In this document: positions 40,791 through 50,297 of the stretch, one piece after another | How the letters are laid out: every line of letters begins with the position of its first letter | How positions within the stretch are numbered: position 1 is the first letter of the stretch | Source: an uncultured Bacteroidales bacterium | Lineage (GTDB): Bacteria; Bacteroidota; Bacteroidia; Bacteroidales; Paludibacteraceae | NCBI GenBank assembly: GCA_902785605.1 | Contig: CACZZL010000002.1 | Coordinates: 1 to 64,000, forward strand | DNA length: 64,000 nucleotides | Direction of reading: 5' to 3' | Translations under genes and position numbers: made by a program | The notes under the pieces: generated by a model | Told to the model about the DNA's origin: nothing | Seen by the model: only the letters and a program-made list of their open reading frames with translations | Database searches by the model: none

Positions 40791-40831
40791 CACGTGTACA
40801 AAATTATAGTACACGTGAGTGTATAATACAC
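40791..40831. promoter_or_regulatory. Adjacent perfect palindromes upstream of the glycan cassette
   Basis: CACGTGTAC-N9-GTACACGTG (40791-40817) and GTGTAT-A-ATACAC (40819-40831). A leftward TAATTTTG (40799-40806) lies in the first palindrome's spacer. Operator for an unknown dimeric regulator is the simplest reading. Confidence 0.6.
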
Positions 40832-40986
40832 CCATGAGCATCTACTTCTACTTGTTTTCGAGTTACCTTTTTTGAAAGTTCCTAAGTTTCAGAAGGTCAA
40901 AAACAAGCGTTAGTAAACGCCATTAACTATGTCTGCTCCCTCACCCTGTAATGTCACGCAGACAGCCCAGCGTGAGTTTGCGAGTG

Positions 40987-41018
40987 CAAAGGTACAACAA
41001 AAAAATGAGATATGCAAA
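40987..41018 (-). promoter_or_regulatory. Leftward promoter without an adjacent gene
   Basis: Minus strand -33 TTTG 41015-41018 (TTTGCATATCTC), 20 bp, -7 TACCTTTG 40987-40994. It faces the GT2 gene about 320 bp away with no ORF between. The DNA around it is a near copy of the promoter at 42298-42354. No gene lies in 40674-41475. Confidence 0.75.
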
Positions 41019-41120
41019 TAAAAGTGGATTTTTCGATGAAAAATATCGGATGGTATCCGATGACAACAGACAAAGCCCGCATACAATTGCGTGAAAAGAA
41101 CGAAGAATAAGGGAAACGCG

Positions 41121-41169
41121 CGCTCCAAAAGAGCGAGCACAGGACTCTACTCTGCGGGACATCGCAGAG
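41121..41169. repeat. Hairpin-linker modules, cluster III
   Basis: CGCTC-caaaa-GAGCG (41121-41135), linker AGCACAGGACTCTA, CTCTGCG-ggacat-CGCAGAG (41150-41169). The AGCACAGGAC linker also follows the hairpin at 35858-35878. Confidence 0.6.
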
Positions 41170-41264
41170 CACTAAACCAGCGGGAATAAAAATTCACAAG
41201 CCCTCCCCCTAAAAGCAAAATATCGCCAGAAATCACCACCGGAGGTACAAGCCAATGCTACACT

Positions 41265-41468
41265 CCGCATGGGCTACACCCGCATTGAGACCGAGCGGGC
41301 GGGCGAAGACGCGAAGGTCGAATATGGCACGAATGTGGAGTGAGTGCCGGCGAAGCGCGATAAGTGATCACCGCCTACACCGCGAGCTAACAAAGCAACT
41401 AATGGCGACAAGAATGTCGCCAAAATGCACGATGTAACGGAGCTAACGCTCCTTAAAGGGGACGTATT
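41265..41468. repeat. Dispersed repeat R, copy 2
   Basis: Same orientation as copy 1. After the 93-bp identical core it has 13 bp where copy 1 has 5, then the common 28-bp block and hairpins GGCGACA-agaa-TGTCGCC (41404-41421) and GGAGC-taac-GCTCC (41439-41452). It ends next to the stop of the BspA-like gene. Confidence 0.9.
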
Positions 41469-41475
41469 ATTAGCG

Positions 41476-42273
41476 CTACTTGCGTTGGATTTGGATGTTG
41501 GGTGAGCAATTGTAGAAATTACGGGGTTTGTAACGCGTTTTGGGGTTTAAGAAGAGTACTAATTCGAGTGAATGACAGTCTGTTATGCCGTATTCCTGGA
41601 CACCTCCGCACTGAGCCGGGATAGCGATTTTCTGCAAAGCATGGCAGTTGGAGATGGCTCTTGTTCGGATCAGTTGGGTACCAGAAGGCAATATGAGTCG
41701 TTGCAGCGAAACACAGCCGTCAAACATGTAAAAACCGAGAATATTGTTCTCTGTGGTATAATGTGCAGTAACATATCCTTGATCATCTATTGTATAGAAT
41801 CTACCGACTTGTTTGGTTCCGATCGTAGAACGGAACTCTTTCCACTGCTCCGGAGTAAGCGGCTTGCTCAAATCATAGGAGTCGGAGAAGGAACTACTTG
41901 ACTTGTATTTGCCAGATTTGGTGGAATACGTAGTACTATGACGCCATTTTTCGGTAGATCGCGCATCAAGATAAGTTGCTTTCCCCTTAACAATCTCTAC
42001 TTCGTTCAAATCCAAATCTACTAATTGGCCCCATTTATAGTCGATGGAATCACTATTATCGGTTGCTCCTGCCATTTTTCGAATCCATCTGATGTCATCG
42101 CCATTGATTTTCCCGACAACACGCAGATGTGTTATTTGGCATAGTTCATCCGGGGGAATAATAGTTGCGAGTGTACCGGCTTTTTTTACAAGGACGTCCT
42201 TGCGAACTTGCTGTTGTGCCGAGGCAGAGAGGGCGAAAGTCGCTGCTAATAAGCAAATAAATAGATGTTTCAT
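41476..42273 (-). CDS. Secreted protein with a BspA-like leucine-rich segment
   Basis: 265 residues from ATG 42273 (MKHLFICLL). Signal peptide about 1-20 ending ALSASA. Middle region has a Ser/Tyr/Lys-rich stretch (STTYSTKSGKYKSSSSFSDSY). The C-terminal 80 residues carry LRR_5-type repeats: LGFYMFDGCVSLQRLILPSGTQLI, TRAISNCHALQKIAIPAQC, YGITDCHSLELVLFL. Too short for a classic BspA adhesin, probably a small surface-exposed relative. Single-gene transcript behind the promoter at 42298. Confidence 0.78.
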   Translation of the reverse strand: MKHLFICLLAATFALSASAQQQVRKDVLVKKAGTLATIIPPDELCQITHLRVVGKINGDDIRWIRKMAGATDNSDSIDYKWGQLVDLDLNEVEIVKGKATYLDARSTEKWRHSTTYSTKSGKYKSSSSFSDSYDLSKPLTPEQWKEFRSTIGTKQVGRFYTIDDQGYVTAHYTTENNILGFYMFDGCVSLQRLILPSGTQLIRTRAISNCHALQKIAIPAQCGGVQEYGITDCHSLELVLFLNPKTRYKPRNFYNCSPNIQIQRK

Positions 42274-42297
42274 AGTGAGTGTTTGTAATGTCCGCCG

Positions 42298-42329
42298 CAA
42301 AGGTACAACAAAAAATTGACATGTGCAAA
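42298..42329 (-). promoter_or_regulatory. Promoter of the BspA-like gene
   Basis: Minus strand -33 TTTG 42326-42329 (TTTGCACATGTC), 20 bp, -7 TACCTTTG 42298-42305. Confidence 0.85.
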
Positions 42330-42350
42330 TAAAAGTGGATTTTTCGATGA

Positions 42351-42382
42351 AAAAAGGTGAGGCAATGCCCCACCCTTGTTTT
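42351..42382 (-). terminator. Terminator after pfkA
   Basis: GGTGAGGC-aat-GCCCCACC with a T tract on the minus strand. The hairpin words match the hairpin at 35796-35813, including the CCCTTGTT flank. Confidence 0.8.
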
Positions 42383-43356
42383 CAGATACTCAGAACCATC
42401 ATCGCCTGCCAGGAGTCTTCCTTGATATCTTTCTTCTGGTGGATGGCTTTGCTGAGCGGAACTAACACGATATCATCGTTCTGAATACCAACCATGACGT
42501 TTCTTTGCCCGTCAATGAGCGCCTGTACAGCTGCTACGCCCATGCGAGAAGCCAAGATCCGGTCGTTGGCGGTAGGACTACCGCCGCGCTGCAAGTGGCC
42601 AAGCACAGTGACACGAGTCGAGTACTCAGGGTGTACTTTCTCAATCATCTGCGCCACCGTCGCCGCTCCTCCTTCGATTGCATGCTCCTGAACGAGCACG
42701 ATAGACGAGTTTTTCGATTTACGTCTGCCGCTACCGATCGCTTCTTCTATCTGCTCAACGATAGGTTTACGCTCCGGAATAATAGCGGCTTCACAACCGC
42801 CTGCTATAGCAGCATTGAGCGTCAGGAATCCCGCATAGCGTCCCATAACTTCCACCAGGAATACGCGTTCGTGCGAGGTAGCTGTATCTCGCAGTTTATC
42901 AATGCACTCCATAATGGTGTTGAGCGCGGTGTCATAACCGATGGTAGCATCAGTGCCCCAAAGGTCATTGTCAATAGTACCCGGAATACCAATAACCGGC
43001 ACATCGTACTCTTGCGCAAAGAGGCGGCCGCCTGTGAACGTACCATCACCGCCAATCACCACCAGTGCATCAATATGTTCACGCAGTAAGGTGTCATAAG
43101 CCTGTTTACGTCCTTCCGGAGTCTCGAACTCCATACAACGAGCGGACTTGATGATCGTTCCGCCGCGCTGGATAATTCCTGAAACATCTTGCGTAGTGAA
43201 GGTCTTTACTTCACCATCTATCAGACCTTTGTAGCCACGATAGATCGCTTTCACTTCCAATCCTTGGCTGATAGCCGCGCGCACAACGGCACGTACGGCA
43301 GCGTTCATTCCCGGAGCATCTCCTCCGGAAGTAAGTACACCTATTGTCTTTAACAT
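42382..43356 (-). CDS. pfkA: 6-phosphofructokinase (ATP-type)
   Basis: 324 residues, standard bacterial PFK length. Phosphorylates fructose 6-phosphate in glycolysis. Visible: [18 protein letters not shown] loop IGGDGTFTG, catalytic [10 protein letters not shown] (Asp as base), MGRYAG, IIPERKP and the sugar-phosphate [15 protein letters not shown]. Gly at the position after the GGDG motif favours ATP over PPi. Downstream of fabD on the same strand with 15 bp between; probably the last gene of the V-ATPase/fabD run. Confidence 0.96.
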   Translation of the reverse strand: MLKTIGVLTSGGDAPGMNAAVRAVVRAAISQGLEVKAIYRGYKGLIDGEVKTFTTQDVSGIIQRGGTIIKSARCMEFETPEGRKQAYDTLLREHIDALVVIGGDGTFTGGRLFAQEYDVPVIGIPGTIDNDLWGTDATIGYDTALNTIMECIDKLRDTATSHERVFLVEVMGRYAGFLTLNAAIAGGCEAAIIPERKPIVEQIEEAIGSGRRKSKNSSIVLVQEHAIEGGAATVAQMIEKVHPEYSTRVTVLGHLQRGGSPTANDRILASRMGVAAVQALIDGQRNVMVGIQNDDIVLVPLSKAIHQKKDIKEDSWQAMMVLSI

Positions 43357-43371
43357 AGTAACAAATGCTTT

Positions 43372-44244
43372 TTATCCTACTTGTACGTCAGGATTTATTT
43401 TACGAATCATACCTTTTAACACATCTCCCGGTCCAAATTCATAGAACTCGTTTGCGCCGTCGGCAATCATGTTTTGCACGGACTGCGTCCAGCGAACGGG
43501 CGCTGTAAGTTGTTTCAAGAGGTTTTCGCGGATAATTTCCGGTTCTGTTTCTGCTTTTGCGGTCACGTTCTGATAGATCGGACAGAAGGGTTTTCTGAAT
43601 TCCGTTTTGTTGATAGCCTCTGCCAACGCCTCTGCTGCGGGAGCCATGAGCGGCGAGTGGAAAGCGCCTCCGACGGGGAGACGAAGGGCGCGTCGTGCAC
43701 CAGCTTCTTTCATGACCGGACAGATGGCATCGATGGCTTCTTCTTCCCCGGAGATCACGATCTGACCCGGGCAGTTGAAGTTAGCGGCTACCACTACCCC
43801 ATCCTTGTGATTCTTGCAGATCTCATCGACTTGTTCGTCAGGCAGACCGAGGACAGCGGCCATTGTGCCGGGGTTGGCTTCACAGGCAGCCTGCATCGCT
43901 TGTGCGCGCGCGGACACTAATAATAAGGCGTCCTCAAAACGCAAAGCGCCACATGCTACGAGTGCGCTGAATTCACCAAGGCTGTGTCCGGCTACCATGT
44001 CGGGCGTCTCAATGGTCATGAGACGCTGCGCTACCACAGAGTGCAGGAAGACAGCAGGTTGCGTCACCTTGGTCTGCTTGAGGTCGTCTGCCGTTCCCTC
44101 GAACATGACACTGCTCAAAGAGAAGCCCAGCAGGCTATCAGCCTGCCGGAACATCTCTCGTGCTTCAGCATGTGCATCATAGAGATCTTTGCACATACCC
44201 GGGAACTGGCTACCCTGCCCCGGGAAGACGAATGCTTTCGCCAT
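43372..44244 (-). CDS. fabD: Malonyl-CoA:ACP transacylase
   Basis: 290 residues. Loads malonyl groups on acyl carrier protein for fatty-acid synthesis. Family signatures: FVFPGQGSQFPGM, nucleophile elbow GHSLGEFSAL, the Arg-containing SARAQAMQ, GGAFHSPLM with the catalytic His and PIYQNVTAK. Three bases after the V-ATPase K stop, so co-transcribed with the ATPase, an unusual partnership probably of no mechanistic meaning. Confidence 0.96.
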   Translation of the reverse strand: MAKAFVFPGQGSQFPGMCKDLYDAHAEAREMFRQADSLLGFSLSSVMFEGTADDLKQTKVTQPAVFLHSVVAQRLMTIETPDMVAGHSLGEFSALVACGALRFEDALLLVSARAQAMQAACEANPGTMAAVLGLPDEQVDEICKNHKDGVVVAANFNCPGQIVISGEEEAIDAICPVMKEAGARRALRLPVGGAFHSPLMAPAAEALAEAINKTEFRKPFCPIYQNVTAKAETEPEIIRENLLKQLTAPVRWTQSVQNMIADGANEFYEFGPGDVLKGMIRKINPDVQVG

Positions 44245-44247
44245 AAA

Positions 44248-44694
<447 letters not shown>

Positions 44695-44708
44695 TTATTT
44701 GTGATTAA

Positions 44709-46478
44709 TTATTTTTTAAAAGGATTATATTTCTTTCCTGAACCTTCATAACCTACGTTCTTGAAGTACTCCACGAAGGTCAGACGCAGCGGGTGAACGA
44801 ACGCACCGAGACATGCCATGAGCAGGTTCAGTACGTGTCCGAAAGTGACGATCAGTGCGAAACCGATAGCCGTTCCTACGTTCGGGTTCTCGCCTAACAC
44901 GGTCATACCTAACTCATTGAACGCTGCGCCTAACATCGCTCCGGCCATACCCAAAGCATAAAGACGCAAGTAAGACAGCACGTCACCCAAGATTCCGGTG
45001 GCCATCTGGTAGGTATCCCACAAACCTGCACCCACGTTAATCAACGGATTGCGTCCAGGCGTGTTGAAGATAAAGATCCCCAGCGCCGAGATCGCCGCGA
45101 TAACGATCAAGATAGTCTGTGTCGTTTGCGGACCCAGTACGGAGGTTGAAGCCAAGATAGCGGTTGCGATACCACCCACGATGAGCAGTAACCAGCCCCA
45201 GGTCGAAGCCGTAGCATGGAAACCGTTCTGCTTGGTGTAGCAAATCGCTTTGACGGTCATCGCCAAGCAGATATGGAACACACCGATGATCAGGGCCAGT
45301 ACCATCATAATGTCATACCCCATCCAGTTACCGGTTCCATCTCCAAGCCAAGCCTTGAACATCGGCGCTTTCGCACATGCAGGAATCCAATCGGCAGCGT
45401 AGATATCGATACCGAAGAACGTGCCGGACAGGTAGCCGACAATTGTTGTGCCGACACCGAGCACGGCGATGATCGGACCTAAGCCCTCGAACATCTCGAT
45501 ACGCAGTTTTTCTTTGGCGATGAGCCATCCTACCAGAATAAGCGCCAATCCGTAACCCGCATCTCCTACGCAGAGCGAGAAGAACAGCAGGTAGAACGGA
45601 GCCAATATAGGTGTGGGGTCAAACTCATTATAGTTCGGCCAACCATACATGCCGGTCAGTGGTTCAAAGAGTTTCGTAAACCAGTTGTTGCGCAACTTGA
45701 TCGGCGTAGCATCTTCCTTAGCAGGATCGGTCTCTTCATAATAAACCTCTGCGGCAGCAAGCATCGCGTTCAGTTCGGGCTCTTTGTCAATCGGACAGAA
45801 GCCTTCGAAGAGGCAGAGTGCACCTTCTGCGAGTTTATCGGTCGAAAGCGTAACACGCTGCCAGTCAATGTTTTGACGAGCCTCTTTGAGTTGTGCTTTG
45901 ATGTCGTCCAAGTTGGCCAATTGCCATGCTTCGATGCGTGCGTTAGCGGCAGCCAACAGGCCTTTGAGGTTCTCTACTTCCTGCAACCATTCTGCTGCGG
46001 ATTTCTCGGGAGCAGGTATTTCGGAAGCAGGAGTCTCGCTCAGATCAGGACCTTCTCCCACTTGCACGAAATAGATCTTACCGCCTATTTCGCTGACCTT
46101 GATACCCCACTCTGCCAGGAATGCCTTGCTCGAACACTCGAAGAAACGCAAGGTGTAACCGGCGTCCTTGAGTGTCTGAACACGTGCGGCATCGAAGTCG
46201 CCCCAGATGGCGGCTTGCTGCGCCGATTCTTTGGCAGCAGCGATACGCTCGTTCACCTCGTTGCGCTCTGCGATCAGTTGATCAGGCGCACCTTGGGCTA
46301 TGAGTTTGCGCAACGCATCCTCGTGTTGGAGGGCAGCCTGCAGTGCCTCATTGTCTTCGATGAGTCCCGCTGCTTTCTGCGTGATATGTACTACGCCAAG
46401 GTCGCGGAGTTGCTGCAAGAAAGGTTCGTAGTCACGATGGAACACCAAGAAGGTGTATTTCTTCATTTGTGTAATCAT
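44709..46478 (-). CDS. ntpI: V-type ATP synthase subunit I (stator a-subunit)
   Basis: 589 residues. N-terminal 280 residues are cytoplasmic with coiled coils (about 40-80 and 175-210) that hold the peripheral stalks; the C-terminal half has seven or eight helices, starting FDPTPILAPFYLLFFSLCVGDAGYGL and including LSYLRLYALGMAGAM with the essential Arg facing the rotor. Overlaps the subunit D gene by 4 bp (ATGA). Confidence 0.95.
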   Translation of the reverse strand: MITQMKKYTFLVFHRDYEPFLQQLRDLGVVHITQKAAGLIEDNEALQAALQHEDALRKLIAQGAPDQLIAERNEVNERIAAAKESAQQAAIWGDFDAARVQTLKDAGYTLRFFECSSKAFLAEWGIKVSEIGGKIYFVQVGEGPDLSETPASEIPAPEKSAAEWLQEVENLKGLLAAANARIEAWQLANLDDIKAQLKEARQNIDWQRVTLSTDKLAEGALCLFEGFCPIDKEPELNAMLAAAEVYYEETDPAKEDATPIKLRNNWFTKLFEPLTGMYGWPNYNEFDPTPILAPFYLLFFSLCVGDAGYGLALILVGWLIAKEKLRIEMFEGLGPIIAVLGVGTTIVGYLSGTFFGIDIYAADWIPACAKAPMFKAWLGDGTGNWMGYDIMMVLALIIGVFHICLAMTVKAICYTKQNGFHATASTWGWLLLIVGGIATAILASTSVLGPQTTQTILIVIAAISALGIFIFNTPGRNPLINVGAGLWDTYQMATGILGDVLSYLRLYALGMAGAMLGAAFNELGMTVLGENPNVGTAIGFALIVTFGHVLNLLMACLGAFVHPLRLTFVEYFKNVGYEGSGKKYNPFKK

Positions 46479-47104
46479 GCGACAGCCTCCTTTCCTCTTT
46501 CTTCAGCCTCCCGCGCTTCTTTCTCGCGTTTGGATTTAACAATCTTCTGACTCGATTTGCTTAGGTTCTCCTCATCTTCCATAAACCGTTTGATTTTACG
46601 GATAGCATCTTGGTAACCAGGTATTTGTACCTTCTCAAAGAGGTTCACTTTCTGCGTTGTTTTCTTTCGCGCATACTCGAGCAGTTCCACTTTGCGGCGT
46701 ACAAACTCCTGGCGGATACCTACATCGGCGATCGCCTTGAGTTGCTCAAAGCCATCAGCAAACCATTTCGGGCTGGAGAATAATGAGAACTCTTTGGTGG
46801 AATAGACGACCTCGTCCAACACGGGTACGCGTACGCCTGCGATCTTTTTGATCGACATGCGCACATCGTCCACGTGGATGAGGGAGGTGTCGAACTCGCC
46901 CCAAAGTGCAATCATCTGATCATAGTCCTTGATGCGGCGGTTCACTTCCTCGTCCAGCTCCTCCATCTCTTTCTTGGCTTTCTTCACCTCGAGACGAAGT
47001 GCCGTTTCCTTGCTTTGCAGCGTAGGAAGCGTTCGTTGCCGCATTTTCAAGTCCTTCTCCAGACTCTGCAACGATGTTTTATTAAATTGATACGTTATAG
47101 CCAT
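46475..47104 (-). CDS. ntpD: V-type ATP synthase subunit D (central stalk)
   Basis: 209 residues. Long antiparallel coiled coil predicted at both ends (residues 8-65 and 130-200), the expected shape of the rotor axle turning within the A3B3 head; the family N-terminus NKTSLQSLEKDLKMRQRTLPTLQSKETAL is recognisable over its first half. Three bases after the subunit B stop. Confidence 0.92.
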   Translation of the reverse strand: MAITYQFNKTSLQSLEKDLKMRQRTLPTLQSKETALRLEVKKAKKEMEELDEEVNRRIKDYDQMIALWGEFDTSLIHVDDVRMSIKKIAGVRVPVLDEVVYSTKEFSLFSSPKWFADGFEQLKAIADVGIRQEFVRRKVELLEYARKKTTQKVNLFEKVQIPGYQDAIRKIKRFMEDEENLSKSSQKIVKSKREKEAREAEERGKEAVA

Positions 47105-47107
47105 AAC

Positions 47108-48436
47108 TTATGCTTTTGGCCAATATTTATCTACTAATGCTGCTTTGATGTTTACCTCTTCCGGTTTGAAGTATTTACCGAAGAGTTGCCAAGCGATGTC
47201 GAGCATCTGAACGGTGTTGATGTTCACGTCAATAGCCAAGATCTCGCGGCTGTAGTCGCGTGCGAAATCGAGACAACGCAAATCGTAGTCGGTCAGATCG
47301 AAACCGTTCTCTTTCTTGGTCTTGGCGTTTGCGGCATCGGCGTATAGACGAACAGCGGCGTTCATTACCTGCGGATGATCTTCGCGGGTCTTCTTGCCGG
47401 CTACCAATTGTTTCAGACGAGACAAGGAACGGAACGGATCGACGATCACCTTACCAATTTCGGAGTCACGGCGCAGATAGAGCTGACCCTCTGTGATGTA
47501 ACCGGTGTTATCCGGAATTGCGTGTGTGATGTCACCTCCGGACAGGGTTGTAACGGCGATGATGGTGATCGAACCGCCTCCCGCTTGCTCAGGGAACTGA
47601 ACGGCTTTCTCGTAGATCTTAGCGAGGTCCGAATAGAGCGAACCCGGCATGGAATCTTTCGACGGAATCTGGTCCATACGGTTCGATACGATCGCGAGTG
47701 CGTCGGCGTACAGCGTCATATCGGTCAAGAGGACGAGCACTTTCTCGTGTTTCTCCACTGCGAAATACTCAGCGGCTGTCAGCGCCATATCCGGGATCAG
47801 GAGTCGCTCTACAGGCGGGTTCTCGGTCGTGTTAACGAAGGAGATGATGTGGTCAAGCACACCGGCGTTGGTGAAGACGTTCTTGAAATAGAGGTAGTCA
47901 TCGTTGGTCAGCCCCATACCACCGAGGATGATCTTATCTGCCTCGGCACGCAGGGCAACATTCGCCATGACTTGGTTGTACGGTTGATCCGGATCGGCGA
48001 AGAACGGGATCTTCTGACCAGATACCAATGTGTTGTTCAAGTCGATACCGGCGATACCGGTAGCGATGAGCTCCGACGGTTGTTTACGACGAACGGGGTT
48101 CACCGAAGGACCACCAATCTCTACTTCCTTGCCTTCGATAGCAGGTCCGCCATCGATCGGGTCACCGTACGCGTTGAAGAAACGACCGGCGAGTTGGTCT
48201 GACACCTTGAGTGAAGGAGATTTACCGAGGAACACCACTTCGGCGTTGGTCGGAATACCTTCGGTTCCTTGGAACACCTGCAGTGTCACCTCGTCACCGA
48301 TGATCTTAACGACCTGTGCAAGTTTGCCGTTTACGGTTGCGAGCTCGTCGTTACCTACTCCTTCGGCCTTAAGCGAACAAGTCGCTTTCGTGATTGCAGT
48401 AATCTGCGTATATATTTTTTGAAAAGCCTTTGCCAT
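47108..48436 (-). CDS. ntpB: V-type ATP synthase subunit B
   Basis: 442 residues. Non-catalytic nucleotide-binding subunit of the A3B3 head. Has VVFLGKSPSLKVSDQLAGRFFNAYG, the SGQKIPFFADPDQPYNQ stretch in place of a Walker A, and the conserved LLTDMTLYADAL and GYITEGQLYLRRD. No GKT motif, as expected for B. A heptamer array separates it from subunit A. Confidence 0.97.
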   Translation of the reverse strand: MAKAFQKIYTQITAITKATCSLKAEGVGNDELATVNGKLAQVVKIIGDEVTLQVFQGTEGIPTNAEVVFLGKSPSLKVSDQLAGRFFNAYGDPIDGGPAIEGKEVEIGGPSVNPVRRKQPSELIATGIAGIDLNNTLVSGQKIPFFADPDQPYNQVMANVALRAEADKIILGGMGLTNDDYLYFKNVFTNAGVLDHIISFVNTTENPPVERLLIPDMALTAAEYFAVEKHEKVLVLLTDMTLYADALAIVSNRMDQIPSKDSMPGSLYSDLAKIYEKAVQFPEQAGGGSITIIAVTTLSGGDITHAIPDNTGYITEGQLYLRRDSEIGKVIVDPFRSLSRLKQLVAGKKTREDHPQVMNAAVRLYADAANAKTKKENGFDLTDYDLRCLDFARDYSREILAIDVNINTVQMLDIAWQLFGKYFKPEEVNIKAALVDKYWPKA

Positions 48437-48444
48437 AATAATTT

Positions 48445-48500
48445 ACGATTTAACGATTTACGATGTACGATTTATTTACGATTGTCATTAGTTACGATTT
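48445..48500 (-). repeat. Heptamer array (ACGATTT) between V-ATPase A and B genes
   Basis: Plus-strand units ACGATTT, AACGATTT, ACGATGT, ACGATTT, ATTT, ACGATTG, TCATTAG, then ACGATTT reaching the stop of the subunit A gene. Coding-strand sense AAATCGT with TAA across unit joins. Less regular than the other arrays. Confidence 0.75.
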
Positions 48501-50256
48501 ACGCAGCAATCTGCTTCTCCGCAATAAGGGCATCGAGTTTCTTGCGGTAGTCTTCGAACTCTTTGCTGTGGAACTCGCAGTAGTTCATCTGCTTGCAGAG
48601 GTTGATGACACGCTTGAAGTAATCGATGACATCGAGGAAGTTATCGAAGTCGTAGTCATGGTTGCAGATATCCATTACCATGCGCAGCATGTACTGCTGA
48701 CGCTCCAGCGGACAAACGGCATCGATCTTATCGAAGGCATCTTGCTGGAGGATGACAAAGTCAATGACTTCGGATTTCCAGAACGCCTCATGATAATCCA
48801 CCGGAACGCCGTCGTCACCAAGGATGTTGATCTGTTCCTGGATCTCCTTACCGCGCTGCAGATAGGTCTTCATGTCGTTGACCATCGGCAGCCACTCTTT
48901 GTCGATCAAACCAGAGATATACTCCTCAAATTCAGGATATTCCACATATTTCGAATAGGAGTCAATCGGGTTGACAGCCGGGTAACGTTTACGGTCCGCA
49001 CGTGCCTGCTCAAGGGCGTAGAAACAACGTGCAACTTTCTTTGTACCTTCGGTAACCGGCTCTTTGAGGTTACCACCGGCAGGCGAAACGGTTCCAAGGA
49101 AGGTAACAGAACCGGTTGCTCCATTATTGAGGTACACGTATCCTGCACGTGCGTAGAATGCACCGATGATGGCGGAGAGGTCCATCGGGAAAGCGTCCTG
49201 TCCAGGCAGCTCCTCCAGACGGTTCGACATCTCACGTAGTGCCTGTGCCCAACGGGAGGTGGAGTCGGCCATGAGGAGAACACGCAGACCCATCGACCGG
49301 TAGTACTCGGCGATCGTCATGGACGTGTAAACAGACGCCTCACGGCTTGCCACCGGCATGTTCGAGGTGTTGGCGATGATGATGGTACGCTCCATGAGCT
49401 TACGTCCCGTGTGCGGGTCATCGAGTTCCGGGAACTCCGTAAACGTCTCCACCACCTCGTTTGCACGCTCACCGCAGGCAGCGATGATCACGATGTCTGC
49501 CTCCGCTTGTTTGGAGATTGCGTGTTGCAGCACAGTCTTACCGGTACCGAACGGACCCGGGATGAAGCCAGTACCACCCTCGCAGAGCGGGTTGGCGGTG
49601 TCGATGGTACGCACACCTGTCTCGAGGAGTTTGAATGGCCGCGGTTTCTCGCGGTAAGCGAGGATGGCTTTCTTCACCGGCCATTTCTGTACCATGGTCA
49701 CATTGTGGTCATTGCCTTCTTCGTCGGTCAACACAGCCATCGTATCGTTGATTGTGTACTCACCAGCTTTGGCGATCGATTTCACGGTGTAAGTTCCTTC
49801 GAAGACAAAGGGCACCATGATCTTATGCGGCTGATGGTTCTCATCCACTTCGCCGAGCCATGCTGCAGCTTCTACTTTGTCTCCCACTTTAGCAATCGGC
49901 GTGAAGGCCCATTTTTTCTCTGTGTCAAGCGGGAAGTTATACTCACCGCGCTTGAGGAACACACCCGTCAGTTTGTCGAGGTCGTTCTGCAGGCCGTCGT
50001 AGTTACGGCTGAGCAGACCAGGTCCGAGTGTTACCTCCAACATGTGTCCGGTGAACTCCACTTTGTTGCCCACTTTGAGGCCACGTGTGGACTCGAACAC
50101 CTGCGCATACACGTTGGCACCGATGACCTTGATGACCTCCGCCATCAGCTTGGTCTCACCAACATAAATGTAGCAAATTTCATTTTGAGCTACAGGTCCA
50201 TCGACGGCCACTGTCACGAGGTTCGCGATGATACCTTTTACTTTTCCTTGTGTCAT
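48499..50256 (-). CDS. ntpA: V-type ATP synthase subunit A (catalytic)
   Basis: 585 residues. Catalytic subunit: Walker A GPFGTGKTVLQHAI, IIAACGERANEVVE with the catalytic Glu, the V-type-specific non-homologous insert (about 110-190), and MADSTSRWAQALREMSNRLEE. Makes or hydrolyses ATP in the A3B3 ring. Flanked by heptamer arrays on both sides. Confidence 0.97.
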   Translation of the reverse strand: MTQGKVKGIIANLVTVAVDGPVAQNEICYIYVGETKLMAEVIKVIGANVYAQVFESTRGLKVGNKVEFTGHMLEVTLGPGLLSRNYDGLQNDLDKLTGVFLKRGEYNFPLDTEKKWAFTPIAKVGDKVEAAAWLGEVDENHQPHKIMVPFVFEGTYTVKSIAKAGEYTINDTMAVLTDEEGNDHNVTMVQKWPVKKAILAYREKPRPFKLLETGVRTIDTANPLCEGGTGFIPGPFGTGKTVLQHAISKQAEADIVIIAACGERANEVVETFTEFPELDDPHTGRKLMERTIIIANTSNMPVASREASVYTSMTIAEYYRSMGLRVLLMADSTSRWAQALREMSNRLEELPGQDAFPMDLSAIIGAFYARAGYVYLNNGATGSVTFLGTVSPAGGNLKEPVTEGTKKVARCFYALEQARADRKRYPAVNPIDSYSKYVEYPEFEEYISGLIDKEWLPMVNDMKTYLQRGKEIQEQINILGDDGVPVDYHEAFWKSEVIDFVILQQDAFDKIDAVCPLERQQYMLRMVMDICNHDYDFDNFLDVIDYFKRVINLCKQMNYCEFHSKEFEDYRKKLDALIAEKQIAA

Positions 50257-50263
50257 ATAGTTA

Positions 50264-50291
50264 AATGAATAATTAACAATGAATAATGAAT
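50264..50291 (-). repeat. Heptamer array (AATGAAT) before subunit A
   Basis: AATGAAT, AATTAAC, AATGAAT, AATGAAT fill the gap between the stop of the DUF2764 gene (50298) and the subunit A start (50256). Confidence 0.85.
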
Positions 50292-50297
50292 ATCTCG

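Noticed and set aside
40910..41172. Overlapping 72- to 76-codon minus-strand frames near 41 kb
   Set aside because: They read through a consensus promoter and hairpins and have no conserved features.
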